NCBI GenBank assembly: GCA_964414425.1
Contig: CAYPWL010000021.1
Coordinates: 1 to 61,181 of the forward strand
DNA length: 61,181 nucleotides
Source: GYS-P2D sp964414425
Lineage (GTDB): Bacteria; Bacteroidota; Bacteroidia; Chitinophagales; Saprospiraceae
Reading direction: 5' to 3'
Shown: piece by piece, positions 16,414-25,359 of the stretch
Position numbering within the stretch: the first letter of the stretch is position 1
How the letters are laid out: each line of letters begins with the position of its first letter
Notes under the pieces: generated by a model
The model's input: only the letters and a program-made list of their open reading frames with translations
Database searches by the model: none
What the model was told of the DNA's origin: nothing
Program-made: the position numbers and the translations under genes

Positions 16414-18600
16414 TTATCCTAAGAAAGGAGCGATAACCAATGCCACCACTGACATTAATTTCAACAAGATATTCAATGAAGGACCAGAAGTGTCCTTGAA
16501 TGGATCACCTACTGTATCACCTACAACTGTCGCTTTGTGTGCATCAGATCCTTTGTAGTGAATCGTACCATCTATATCAACACCCTCTTCAAACATCTTC
16601 TTAGCATTATCCCATGCACCACCGGCATTAGACTGGAAGATTGCCATCAATACACCACATACTGTCACTCCCGCAAGTAGACCTCCTAACATCTCAGCAC
16701 CGCCTGCAAACCCTACAAGCACTGGAGAGACAACAGCTATCAATCCTGGCACTACCATCTCTCTAATCGAGGCAGCTGTAGAAATAGCTACACACTTATC
16801 GTACTCAGCTTTGCCATCGGCAGCTTCAAATGTTGTAATATCCTCTTTAGACCACTCACTCATCTCCTTACCGTCATACTTACGCATCACAGCAAGTGCC
16901 TTAGTTAACTCAGGGATATCCTTAAACTGTCTTCTTACCTCGTTAATCATATCCATCGCAGCACGCCCAACAGCGTTCATTGATAGTGCTGAAAATAAGA
17001 ATGGTAACATACCTCCTAATAATAATCCAGCCATTACTTTAGGCTGTGCGATGTTGATCGATGTAATACCTGATGTAGCCATGAATGCTGCAAATAATGC
17101 TAAGGCAGTTAATGCCGCTGATCCAATTGCAAATCCCTTACCTATCGCTGCAGTCGTGTTCCCTACTGCGTCAAGCTTATCTGTTTTTTGTCTTACCTCT
17201 TTTTCTAATTCTGCCATCTCAGCGATACCACCTGCGTTATCAGCTATCGGTCCGTATGCATCTACAGCCAGTTGGATGCCCGTGTTAGATAACATCCCAA
17301 CTGCTGCAATAGCAATACCATATAGTCCGCCGAAGTAGTGAGCTCCTATAATTGCTGTAGCTAAGATGATGATAGGAATAGCCGTAGATATCATACCCAC
17401 TCCTAAACCTGCGATGATATTAGTTGCTGATCCAGTCAATGACTGCTTTACAATTGACATTACTGGCTTAGTACCTGTACCTGTATAATATTCCGTCACA
17501 ACACCTATCAATACACCTGATATCAATCCGATGATTACTGCAAGGAAGATGCCCATAGGGGTATACGTCTCACCATTGAATGTCCATGACTCTGGTAACA
17601 TCCAAGTGGCAATCAGATACGTCAAAGCAATCATGATACCACCTGCGATGAATTCTCCTCTATTTAATGCCTTTTGAGGATCTCCACCCTCTCCTACTTT
17701 TACGAAGAATGTTCCAATAATTGAAGTGATGATACCTACAGATGCTAATACCATAGGAAGCAATACAGCGGATAATCCACCGAAATCATCTGTCCATGCT
17801 CCGTTGCCTACTGTAGCACTTCCGATGAATACTGCACCGAGTACCATCGTACCAATGATTGATCCGACATAAGACTCAAATAAGTCAGCACCCATACCAG
17901 CCACATCACCTACATTATCACCTACGTTATCTGCTATCGTTGCAGGATTCAATGGGTGATCTTCAGGAATACCGGCTTCAACCTTTCCTACAAGATCTGC
18001 TCCTACATCTGCAGCCTTGGTATAGATACCACCACCTACTCTTGCAAACAATGCAATAGATGATGCTCCAAAAGAAAAGCCAGTAAGAACGGTAATAACC
18101 TTAGTCACTTCGGCTTGATTTCCAATACCGAACATACCTGAGTAGACTAAAAATAAAGTCCCAAGGCCAAGAACTCCAAGTCCTACAACGCCCATACCCA
18201 TTACGGCACCGCCTCCGAAAGCGACTTCTAACGCTTTTCCTAATCCAGTTCTGGCAGCATTAGTTGTTCGTACGTTTGCTTTGGTTGCCACCTTCATGCC
18301 CAAGAATCCTGCTAAAGCAGAACATACAGCTCCTAAGATGAATGATAATGCAACAAGTGGAGAAGACCCTTCATTGGTACCACTCCAAGCCATCAAGGCA
18401 GCAACGACTACCACGAATATGGCAAGAACCTTATACTCTGCCTTGAGGAACGCCATTGCTCCGTCGGCTATGTTTTTAGCAATACGGGCCATTCGTTCTG
18501 TTCCAACCTCTTGTTTGCTGACCCAAGCGGATTTCCAAAAGGTATATAAAAGTGCAATGATGCCAAATACAGGCACTAAGTAAGTAATGTTTTGTACCAT
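16414..18600 (-). CDS. hppA: Membrane pyrophosphatase, K+-dependent, Na+-type signature
   Basis: A 728-residue integral membrane protein with about 16 helices that couples pyrophosphate hydrolysis to cation export. The acidic active-site motifs are present: GGIYTKAADVGADLVGK near 190-206, DNVGDNVGD at 224-232 and DNAGGIAEM at 454-462. The segment GNTTAAIGKG (480-489) has Ala at 484 and Gly at 487; K+-independent pumps carry Lys and Thr there, so this one should need K+. In the ion gate, DLFESYVG puts Glu at 242, three residues after D239, the position used by Na+-transporting enzymes. Na+ (or Na+ plus H+) transport is therefore likelier than pure H+ pumping, but this rests on signature residues alone. 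It has its own promoter and terminator. Confidence 0.95.
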   Translation of the reverse strand: MVQNITYLVPVFGIIALLYTFWKSAWVSKQEVGTERMARIAKNIADGAMAFLKAEYKVLAIFVVVVAALMAWSGTNEGSSPLVALSFILGAVCSALAGFLGMKVATKANVRTTNAARTGLGKALEVAFGGGAVMGMGVVGLGVLGLGTLFLVYSGMFGIGNQAEVTKVITVLTGFSFGASSIALFARVGGGIYTKAADVGADLVGKVEAGIPEDHPLNPATIADNVGDNVGDVAGMGADLFESYVGSIIGTMVLGAVFIGSATVGNGAWTDDFGGLSAVLLPMVLASVGIITSIIGTFFVKVGEGGDPQKALNRGEFIAGGIMIALTYLIATWMLPESWTFNGETYTPMGIFLAVIIGLISGVLIGVVTEYYTGTGTKPVMSIVKQSLTGSATNIIAGLGVGMISTAIPIIILATAIIGAHYFGGLYGIAIAAVGMLSNTGIQLAVDAYGPIADNAGGIAEMAELEKEVRQKTDKLDAVGNTTAAIGKGFAIGSAALTALALFAAFMATSGITSINIAQPKVMAGLLLGGMLPFLFSALSMNAVGRAAMDMINEVRRQFKDIPELTKALAVMRKYDGKEMSEWSKEDITTFEAADGKAEYDKCVAISTAASIREMVVPGLIAVVSPVLVGFAGGAEMLGGLLAGVTVCGVLMAIFQSNAGGAWDNAKKMFEEGVDIDGTIHYKGSDAHKATVVGDTVGDPFKDTSGPSLNILLKLMSVVALVIAPFLG

Positions 18601-18643
18601 TCGTTTTATCTATTTAGTTTTTTCACAGTCTTAGAAAAGATTG

Positions 18644-18672
18644 CAAATGTAAGGCTATTTGTATATATCAAA
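18644..18672 (-). promoter_or_regulatory. Bacteroidota-type promoter for the pyrophosphatase gene
   Basis: On the minus strand, TTTG (18672-18669) is followed after 17 bases by TACATTTG (18651-18644), matching the TTG...TAnnTTTG consensus. The distance to the hppA ATG is about 43 bases. Confidence 0.75.
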
Positions 18673-18770
18673 GCTATCTGCTGATACTGTAATTGACAAG
18701 TAATCGACGCCTTATCAGGCATGAGTGAGTCATATTGATTTAATACCATATTTAGAATGATCATTTTAAT

Positions 18771-18792
18771 AAATTTAGACTCGTCTAAATTT
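18771..18792. promoter_or_regulatory. Palindromic operator, likely bound by the DtxR/MntR-type regulator
   Basis: A perfect inverted repeat with 10-base arms, AAATTTAGAC and GTCTAAATTT, separated by TC. It lies 25 bases before the regulator's ATG and just upstream of the -7 element, where a bound dimer would block RNA polymerase. The TTTAG...CTAAA shape resembles MntR/DtxR operators, so autoregulation by metal is the likely reading. No biochemical evidence is implied. Confidence 0.8.
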
Positions 18793-18796
18793 TCAT

Positions 18797-18804
18797 TATT
18801 TTTG
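18797..18804 (+). promoter_or_regulatory. -7 promoter element of the metal regulator operon
   Basis: TATTTTTG fits TAnnTTTG exactly and sits 13 bases before the ATG of the regulator, leaving a very short leader. No separate TTG at -33 is obvious; that position is covered by the palindromic operator. Confidence 0.65.
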
Positions 18805-18817
18805 TGCAAATCTTCTT

Positions 18818-19480
18818 ATGCTGAGCTTTACCGAAGAAAACTATCTCAAAGCAATCTATAAGATTCACGAGCGCACCAAATCTTCCGCAAGCACTAATGC
18901 CATTGCGGAGATCATGGCGACTACGGCAGCATCAGTAACAGATATGATGCGGAAGCTCTCGCAAAAGGAGATGATCCAATATGAAAAATATAAAGGCGCC
19001 CGGCTAACTGCTCAAGGAGCCGTAGTTGCTACGGCCCTGATACGTCGCCATAGACTCTGGGAAACATTCTTAGCTGATAAGCTTAATTTCTCTTGGGAGG
19101 AAGTGCATGAATTAGCAGAGCAGTTGGAACATATTAAGTCGGAACAATTGATCGAGCGCTTAGATGAGTTTTTAGATTTTCCTAAATATGATCCACATGG
19201 AGACCCCATACCTAACGCTGACGGAAAATTTACCATCAGAGAACAGTTCATGCTGAGCCAACTTCAGATAGGTGAGAAAGGAGTACTAATAGGTGTAAAA
19301 AACCACAATGATGACTTTCTATCCTACCTCAACGAATTAAAAATCAAGCTGGGCAGTGAATTTGAAATCGTGAACAAAGTACTCTACGATCAATCTATAA
19401 AAGTGAAGCTCATGGATGATGAAATCGTATTGACCGAAAAGGTGTCGAATAACTTAATGATTAAAAAATTAAGCCGATGA
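18818..19480 (+). CDS. DtxR/MntR-family metal-dependent repressor
   Basis: A 220-residue regulator. The N-terminal winged helix (1-70) starts MLSFTEENYLKAIYKI and has the recognition helix in TAASVTDMMRKLSQKEM; a dimerisation and metal-binding region follows to about 140, with HRLWETFL, EVHELAEQLEHI and DFPKYDPHGDPIP. Residues about 150-220 form the SH3-like FeoA-type domain found in DtxR/IdeR. It represses metal uptake when Mn2+ or Fe2+ is bound. The stop overlaps the start of the metal-binding protein gene by 4 bases, so the regulator is made with the transporter it presumably controls. Mn versus Fe cannot be decided from the sequence; the transporter type favours Mn or Zn. Confidence 0.92.
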   Translation: MLSFTEENYLKAIYKIHERTKSSASTNAIAEIMATTAASVTDMMRKLSQKEMIQYEKYKGARLTAQGAVVATALIRRHRLWETFLADKLNFSWEEVHELAEQLEHIKSEQLIERLDEFLDFPKYDPHGDPIPNADGKFTIREQFMLSQLQIGEKGVLIGVKNHNDDFLSYLNELKIKLGSEFEIVNKVLYDQSIKVKLMDDEIVLTEKVSNNLMIKKLSR

Positions 19481-20484
19481 ATAAAATAGCCATAGTAATA
19501 GTTGTCTGCCTGCAAGCATTCATCGTAAGAAGCCAGGAGAATAAACCACTTATAGTCGCATCTGCGTCTATGATCGCTGATATGGCAAAAAGCATAGGCG
19601 GCGATCATGTCAATATCGATATGATCGTGCCCATCGGTGGTGATCCACATCTCCATGAGCCAACTCCCGACAATGCTCGCTTAGTTACAGAGGCTAACTT
19701 GATATTGATCAATGGTCTGACATTTGAGGGATGGATTAACGAGCTTATCGAAAACAGTGGTACCAAGGCTCGAACCGTGACGGTTACAGAAGGGGTTAGA
19801 GTCTTAACAAGCCAGACCTATCAAAACTCTGCAGATCCACATGCTTGGATGGATGCCGCTAATGGTATCATCTATTCGCGCAACATAAAAGATGCTCTGA
19901 TCGCATTGGATCCTGCAAACGAAAAGGCTTACCAAGCTAATTACCTATCATATGTGGAGCAGTTAAGCATCCTGGATCAAGAAATCTTGCGAGCAATACA
20001 AACTATACCCGAAGAAAAACGAGTGCTAATCACAAGCCATGATGCATTTCAATATTATGGAAACAAATATGGTATTACTCTCGAGGCTATCATGGGGATC
20101 TCTACCGAGGCAGAAGCGCAAACCTCTGATATCATCAGAGTGAATAAGGCGATTAGAGAGCAGCAGATACCAGCAATATTCGTAGAGAGTACCATTAATC
20201 CAAAACTCATTGAGCAGTTGGCGCATGACAATGGTATTTCGATCGGCGGCAAACTCTATGCGGATTCCCTTGGCGATAAGGATAGTCCAGCGAGCAGCTA
20301 TATTGATATGCTCAGATATAACACACAGACTATCGTCAACGCACTAAATCAAGAGGTTAGCACTACCGCTAACCATGACCATAGTCATGGACAGGGCGGA
20401 GAGTCACAGCGCTCATACATATGGATACTCGCCGGAGTGATGCTCCTCAGTCTTGGCCTCTTAATCTATCGATTGAACCGATGA
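19477..20484 (+). CDS. TroA/ZnuA-type metal-binding protein with C-terminal membrane anchor
   Basis: A 335-residue substrate-binding protein of a cluster A-I ABC importer. A signal peptide covers residues 1-19. Metal ligands match the TroA pattern His-His-His-Asp: H58 in GGDPHLHEPTP, H122 in DPHAWMD, H188 in TSHDAF and D263 in YADSLGDKDSP. PsaA-type Mn proteins instead use a Glu at the position that is Gly here (G207). After residue 298 there is a short His-rich run (NHDHSHGQ), then a hydrophobic helix at 312-332 ending YRLNR, so the protein looks held in the membrane by its C-terminus rather than by a lipid. It overlaps the ATPase gene start as ATGA. Confidence 0.92.
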   Translation: MNKIAIVIVVCLQAFIVRSQENKPLIVASASMIADMAKSIGGDHVNIDMIVPIGGDPHLHEPTPDNARLVTEANLILINGLTFEGWINELIENSGTKARTVTVTEGVRVLTSQTYQNSADPHAWMDAANGIIYSRNIKDALIALDPANEKAYQANYLSYVEQLSILDQEILRAIQTIPEEKRVLITSHDAFQYYGNKYGITLEAIMGISTEAEAQTSDIIRVNKAIREQQIPAIFVESTINPKLIEQLAHDNGISIGGKLYADSLGDKDSPASSYIDMLRYNTQTIVNALNQEVSTTANHDHSHGQGGESQRSYIWILAGVMLLSLGLLIYRLNR

Positions 20485-21233
20485 GCAATGTAATCAGTAT
20501 AAAAGGGCTATCAGTATCCTACGAGCGCAAAAGAGTACTGTCAAATATATTCCTTGAGCTCCAAGGTGGTAGCATCTATGGTGTGATCGGTCCTAACGGT
20601 GCGGGTAAGTCTACACTATTCAAGACCATCTTAGATATCATCGAACCGAATACAGGAACCGTAAAAGTATTCAATCAAGATATCAATGAAGTAAGAAAAA
20701 GAGTGGCCTATGTCCCCCAGAAGGATGAGGTGGATTGGTCGTTTCCGGCAACGGTAATGGATATCGTGCTAATGGGTAGATATCCTCATAAAAAACTCTT
20801 GCAACGAATCAATCAAAAGGATCGTGATATAGCCCTGCAAGCACTGGACGAACTGGGCATCAGTGAACTCAGAGATCGTCAGATCGGGGCGCTATCTGGA
20901 GGACAGCAGCAGCGAGTATTTTTAGCGCGAGCAATCTGTCAGGGAGCGGATCTGTTGTTTTTAGATGAGCCATTTGTGGGTGTAGACATCACGACCGAAT
21001 CCAAAATAATTGAGATCCTTAAGAAGCTCAGTAACGCTGGCAAAACGATGTTAGTAGTACATCATGACCTCGCAACAGCTGACGATTACTTCGATCAAGT
21101 CATTCTCTTGAACCAAAGACTCATAGCCTATGGCCCCACTCAGACGGTATTTACCCGTGAGAATATCGCACTGACTTATGCATCACAACTACAGATCCTA
21201 CAGGAGATAGGCATGATTGACCACAACAGCTAA
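20481..21233 (+). CDS. Metal ABC transporter ATPase
   Basis: From the ATG at 20481, which overlaps the previous stop, the protein is 250 residues with a complete ABC ATPase: GPNGAGKST (Walker A), LSGGQQQR (signature), LLFLDEPFVGVD (Walker B) and HHDLATADDYFD (switch His). The segment VPQKDEVDWSFPATVMDIVLMGRYPHKK is typical of the Mn/Zn/Fe ZnuC-MntB-TroB group. It should power metal import with the upstream binding protein. The next gene is a convergent glycosyltransferase, so the membrane permease normally found here is absent. The stop overlaps that gene by 4 bases. Confidence 0.92.
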   Translation: MSNVISIKGLSVSYERKRVLSNIFLELQGGSIYGVIGPNGAGKSTLFKTILDIIEPNTGTVKVFNQDINEVRKRVAYVPQKDEVDWSFPATVMDIVLMGRYPHKKLLQRINQKDRDIALQALDELGISELRDRQIGALSGGQQQRVFLARAICQGADLLFLDEPFVGVDITTESKIIEILKKLSNAGKTMLVVHHDLATADDYFDQVILLNQRLIAYGPTQTVFTRENIALTYASQLQILQEIGMIDHNS

Positions 21234-22390
21234 CTTACTTTGCGGCCCTTCCACCGATAGTGCTTAGCAAAAAGACCACCGAAACCAATGACGACTATGT
21301 ATAGGCTGTGCAGCAAAATCATAGCACAGAAACCACGTGAAAGCTGATAAGGATACCCAAAAAAGTCCTGGACTCGGTGCAAGAGACGAAAATCGAAAAC
21401 TGCCTTGACCAAAAGCATGATAAGGCCTACCGATAGCAACCAAGCATTAATCAATAAACACCCGAACAAGAGATTGATAAAGATCATCAGGTGAAATATG
21501 AATATCAATCCCATGAAGACTTTCATCCCAATATCATTGTAGGATTTGGTCTTAGTACTCCATCTTAATCGCTGCTGATATAACTCCCTCAGTGTTGGCT
21601 CCACACCAGTGGTTACTATAGCACATGGATCCATAGCGAAGTCTATTAACTTCTTTCTCTTAGCCATCCATTGCACGAAGAATACATCATCTCCAGAAGC
21701 GTAATTATGAGCCTCTTTGTCCAGATATTGGAGATAGTCAACCCGTTGAAAGAGCATATTAGCAGCGTTAGCAGAGTAATAGGTCATGGAGTGTATACCC
21801 GTTAACGTCCCGGCCATGGTCCCCATCATTTCTATGCTTTGCCAGCGTTGGATCAAGCTTTCATCTCCATTTAGCGATATGGGCCCTGTAATCATATCCG
21901 TATTACCTTGATGTATCATAACAGTCATTGCCGCTATCCACGATTCACTGACTTCACAATCCCCATCTGTCGTCAACACCCATCTCGTACTGCAGTTGGT
22001 AAGGGCATAATGCAGAGCCGACTTCTTATAACTCATGCCGTATTGCTGCAAGAGTGGAAACTCTGATAATCGTAAAATGCTAACTTTTGGATGTGCCAGA
22101 GCTTCTATCTGGCTGATCGTATCATCATCAGAATGATCATCAACAACGATGATCTGATGGAGTAGTTGCTCTGGATTAGAAAGTATCGACTTAAGACAAC
22201 GTTGTATTTTGAGACCTTCATTCCTCACGATTACGATGACCGTGACTGGCGTCTCTGACACAGATTTACCTGTCTTGGGATCATTTATAGTTCTCTGTTT
22301 CCAAGTCTTAGTGATATAAGTTATAATCCATGCGTAGAACATGGTTAGGAGCACAATAGATAAAAAATAGACTTGCCAATACAGCATCAC
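21230..22390 (-). CDS. Membrane glycosyltransferase family 2, processive type
   Basis: A 386-residue protein with one N-terminal membrane helix (about 5-25), a cytoplasmic GT-A domain and two or three C-terminal helices from about 300. Catalytic motifs are complete: VVDDHSDDD at the nucleotide site, TTDGDCEV as the DxD site, ASGDDVFF for the base Asp, and QQRLRW, the QxxRW motif of processive synthases such as cellulose and poly-GlcNAc synthases. It could build or extend a polysaccharide or glycolipid headgroup. It lies 12 bases after the small membrane protein gene and may be cotranscribed with it. Confidence 0.86.
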   Translation of the reverse strand: MMLYWQVYFLSIVLLTMFYAWIITYITKTWKQRTINDPKTGKSVSETPVTVIVIVRNEGLKIQRCLKSILSNPEQLLHQIIVVDDHSDDDTISQIEALAHPKVSILRLSEFPLLQQYGMSYKKSALHYALTNCSTRWVLTTDGDCEVSESWIAAMTVMIHQGNTDMITGPISLNGDESLIQRWQSIEMMGTMAGTLTGIHSMTYYSANAANMLFQRVDYLQYLDKEAHNYASGDDVFFVQWMAKRKKLIDFAMDPCAIVTTGVEPTLRELYQQRLRWSTKTKSYNDIGMKVFMGLIFIFHLMIFINLLFGCLLINAWLLSVGLIMLLVKAVFDFRLLHRVQDFFGYPYQLSRGFCAMILLHSLYIVVIGFGGLFAKHYRWKGRKVS

Positions 22391-22402
22391 ACTGTGAAGA
22401 TG

Positions 22403-22858
22403 CTAGAAAAGCTCGTCGTATCTGTTTTTAATCTCTGGTTTAGATTTTTCAATATCAGATAAGTCCAGAAAATCCTCTTCTTGCTCAACCTTCTCATACT
22501 TGATATAGTCACCTGCTACTGCCTCTTTAGGATTAGGCTCTTCCGGCTTGGACTTAGATGAGATAGCTCTATATAATAGGAATAGACCTACAAATGGGTA
22601 TGCCATCACAGTAAGTATAGCGATCACAATCCCTATGATGGGGCTGCGCTTAAAGTTATCAACAACCCATCTGCCATATCCCAGCAGTACTCGATAGTTT
22701 ATCACTGCAGTAGCAATCAGCATTATCGGAAATGCCCAAGTAAGAATAGTAAACACTCCTTTAGCCAGCCAGTATAAAGCCAGAAGGGCAAACACAAAGA
22801 CAACCAAAAACATAAGTGGGTTAGTCTTGCCGAGATTGTAAGATTTAAAAAGGGTCAT
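22403..22858 (-). CDS. Small membrane protein of unknown function
   Basis: I do not recognise this 151-residue protein. It has a hydrophobic segment at about 14-33, a second at 38-55 and a third at 72-95, then a polar acidic tail (KPEEPNPKEAVAGDY, KVEQEEDFLDLSD) of about 50 residues that should face the cytoplasm. There are no cysteines or catalytic motifs. It starts 95 bases from the ABC exporter stop and ends 12 bases before the GT2 gene, so it likely shares a transcript with the latter. Confidence 0.75.
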   Translation of the reverse strand: MTLFKSYNLGKTNPLMFLVVFVFALLALYWLAKGVFTILTWAFPIMLIATAVINYRVLLGYGRWVVDNFKRSPIIGIVIAILTVMAYPFVGLFLLYRAISSKSKPEEPNPKEAVAGDYIKYEKVEQEEDFLDLSDIEKSKPEIKNRYDELF

Positions 22859-22953
22859 AATCTATCAGCTATATTGTAACATGAAGATAATGCCTTCTGA
22901 GATAGTGAAGTTCTCCTCAGTAGACGAATACTTGGATAATTAAGACCAAATCA

Positions 22954-24714
22954 CTACGCCATCTCATTACTGAACTGCATATCATAGAGCTCTTTATACC
23001 TACCATCTACCATTCTCACTAACTCGTCATGATGTCCATGCTCCACCACTCTGCCTTGATCCATAACGAGTATCGCATCAGCATGACGTATAGTTGATAA
23101 TCTATGCGCGATGATGATCGAAGTTCTCTTTTCGATTAGTTTTTCGATCGCATACTGTATCACCTCTTCAGTCTCCGTATCAATGGAAGAGGTCGCTTCA
23201 TCCAAGATTAAAATATCCGGATCAAATACTAAAGCTCTTACAAAAGAGATCAATTGTCGCTGACCTACAGACAAGTTTGCACCAAGCTCCATAATCATAT
23301 GGTCATATCCGTCAGAAAGCTTCTGGATATAATCATCCGCTCCAATTGCCTTAGAAGCTTGTAACACTCGGTCCATCGTAATATTGGGATCATTGAGTGT
23401 TATATTTTCAAATACAGAACCATAAAATAAGAACACATCTTGGAGGACTATAGCCATCCTTGATCGCAATTGATTCAGCTTATATGTCTTGATATCTCTA
23501 CCATCTACCGCTATCTCTCCATGCTCTATATCATAAAATCTGCTCAACAAATTAATCAGCGTGCTCTTACCCGATCCAGTACTGCCCACCACAGCAAGAG
23601 TCTCTCCCGAATTCACTGTAAAATTGATGTCTGACACGACGTTATTCTCGCCATCATAAGCAAATGATACATCAGTATATGAGATATCTCCCTTGAGGTC
23701 TGTCACCTCTTGGTAACCATTGTCATCAATCTGCTCGCGACTGTCGATCACATCAAATACTCGATCTGCGGCAACCATGCCCATCTGGAGGGTATTAAAC
23801 TTATCTGCCAGCAATCTTACAGGTCTGAATAGTAAATCTACGTACCACGGAAAGGCTAACAGAGCACCTATCGACACCGTATCGCTAATCACATATCTTG
23901 CTCCGATATAGACTAATACAGCCAGAGCCAAGTAATTAATAAACTCTACCGTAGGGAAGAACACGGCATAATAGTTGATCGCATCTAAGTTGGCCTGAGT
24001 ATACTTGCGGTTAATCTTTTTGAACTTATCCATCTCCTGTTGCTCTGCATTGAAAATCTGGATGATATTCATACCTGTGATGCGTTCCTGCAAAAAGGCA
24101 TTCATATTGGATAATTGAGTACGAACCTTCTCAAAGGCTACTTTGACTTTCTCCTTGAAGATATACGTGGCAATCATCAGCAATGGGAGCGTCATAAGCA
24201 CTAATAATGTCAGCTGCCAACTCGTAGCGAACATGATCCCTATTACTGCGAATATGCTTAACAAATCTGCCACCATCGTAATGATGCCTTGAGTGAACAC
24301 GGTATTGATCGTCTCAATATCATTGATCGTCCGAGTGGTAACTCGACCAATAGGAGTCTGATCAAAAAATCTTAATCTCAAAGAAAGGATATGCCTGAAA
24401 ACATCTACCCGTAGATTGCGGATCACGTACTGTCCTAATAGTGAGCTATAGTATATCATCAGATATCGGAGACCTGACGTGAGCAATATCACTATGACAA
24501 AGAGGACAGCCATCTTATATAGTCCCGGAATATCCTCAGGTAAGATATAATCATCAACCATAACCGATACCAAATAAGGCCGTAGCATCGATACTGGCGC
24601 CAATACGATCGCTAAAATGATCGTAGACAAAAACAGGAACCGATATGGGCTCGCAAGTGATACGATCCGGCTAAAAAGTCCGAGATCAAACTTCATTTTC
24701 TTTTTTTCTTCCAA
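22954..24714 (-). CDS. ABC exporter half-transporter, MsbA/multidrug type
   Basis: A 586-residue protein with a six-helix transmembrane domain (about 25-320) fused to an ATPase domain. ATPase motifs are GSTGSGKST, LSVGQRQL (signature with Val at position 3) and ILILDEATSSID, with AHRLSTIRHAD for the switch His. Two copies form an exporter for lipids, drugs or peptides. Downstream polysaccharide genes would fit a lipid or glycolipid substrate, but the context is weak. It starts 29 bases after the flavin reductase gene on the same strand. Confidence 0.9.
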   Translation of the reverse strand: MEEKKKMKFDLGLFSRIVSLASPYRFLFLSTIILAIVLAPVSMLRPYLVSVMVDDYILPEDIPGLYKMAVLFVIVILLTSGLRYLMIYYSSLLGQYVIRNLRVDVFRHILSLRLRFFDQTPIGRVTTRTINDIETINTVFTQGIITMVADLLSIFAVIGIMFATSWQLTLLVLMTLPLLMIATYIFKEKVKVAFEKVRTQLSNMNAFLQERITGMNIIQIFNAEQQEMDKFKKINRKYTQANLDAINYYAVFFPTVEFINYLALAVLVYIGARYVISDTVSIGALLAFPWYVDLLFRPVRLLADKFNTLQMGMVAADRVFDVIDSREQIDDNGYQEVTDLKGDISYTDVSFAYDGENNVVSDINFTVNSGETLAVVGSTGSGKSTLINLLSRFYDIEHGEIAVDGRDIKTYKLNQLRSRMAIVLQDVFLFYGSVFENITLNDPNITMDRVLQASKAIGADDYIQKLSDGYDHMIMELGANLSVGQRQLISFVRALVFDPDILILDEATSSIDTETEEVIQYAIEKLIEKRTSIIIAHRLSTIRHADAILVMDQGRVVEHGHHDELVRMVDGRYKELYDMQFSNEMA

Positions 24715-24743
24715 TGGTGATTATACTCAAAGAAATAACAGGC

Positions 24744-25286
24744 TTATCGCCCGATTGATTTTTGAAGTGCTTCAACTTTTTCTAAAAGCTCTGCTTTTAA
24801 TGCGGTGTTGATAAGGCCTTCCGAAGGTGAGAAATTTTCTTGGAACTTGGGTATGGATAAAGCTCCAACTATTTCTGCCCCCATATACGGGAAGTATTGA
24901 GACGCTGCTGCAAGAACAGTTGCACCACCTCTCGCACCAGGTGCTGTTGACAGTAATAACATAGGCTTACCACCCCATAACTGACCTTCGAGGCGACTCG
25001 CCCAATCCATAATGTTTTTAAAAGCGGCTGTATAGCTACCATTATGTTCTGCCAATGAGATCACGATCCCCGCCGATTGATTGATTAACTCTTTAAATTT
25101 TGCGGCTTCGGAGGGGATGCCCTCGGCAGTCTCACGGTCCACCGAGTAGATCGGCATTTCAAAACTATTTAAGTCAATACTTGAAACTTGGTATTCATTT
25201 ATTAGGTTAGCAATATAATTAACAAGTTTTTTATTTATCGAGTCGTGACTTGAGCTTGCGCCTATAGTCAAAATATAGTCGGCCAT
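24744..25286 (-). CDS. NAD(P)H-dependent FMN reductase family
   Basis: A 180-residue flavodoxin-fold enzyme. It opens ILTIGASSSHDSINKKL, the phosphate loop for FMN, then has EMPIYSVD, GIVISLAEHNGSYTAAFKNIMDW for the flavin ring, and MLLLSTAPGARGGATVL. This is the SsuE/ArsH/azoreductase-like group that reduces FMN or quinones with NAD(P)H. The physiological acceptor is unknown. It is soluble and cytoplasmic and probably heads a transcript that continues into the ABC exporter. Confidence 0.87.
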   Translation of the reverse strand: MADYILTIGASSSHDSINKKLVNYIANLINEYQVSSIDLNSFEMPIYSVDRETAEGIPSEAAKFKELINQSAGIVISLAEHNGSYTAAFKNIMDWASRLEGQLWGGKPMLLLSTAPGARGGATVLAAASQYFPYMGAEIVGALSIPKFQENFSPSEGLINTALKAELLEKVEALQKSIGR

Positions 25287-25359
25287 TTATTTGAAATTTA
25301 CAAGGCAACGTAGGAATCAGGGAATAGTTGATTTTTATTCTTTGCATCAATAACCAGAT

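Noticed and set aside
18606..18809. Minus-strand 67-residue ORF before the metal regulator
   Set aside because: It spans the regulator's operator and the hppA promoter, starts at a weak site and shows no protein-like pattern; it is treated as regulatory DNA.
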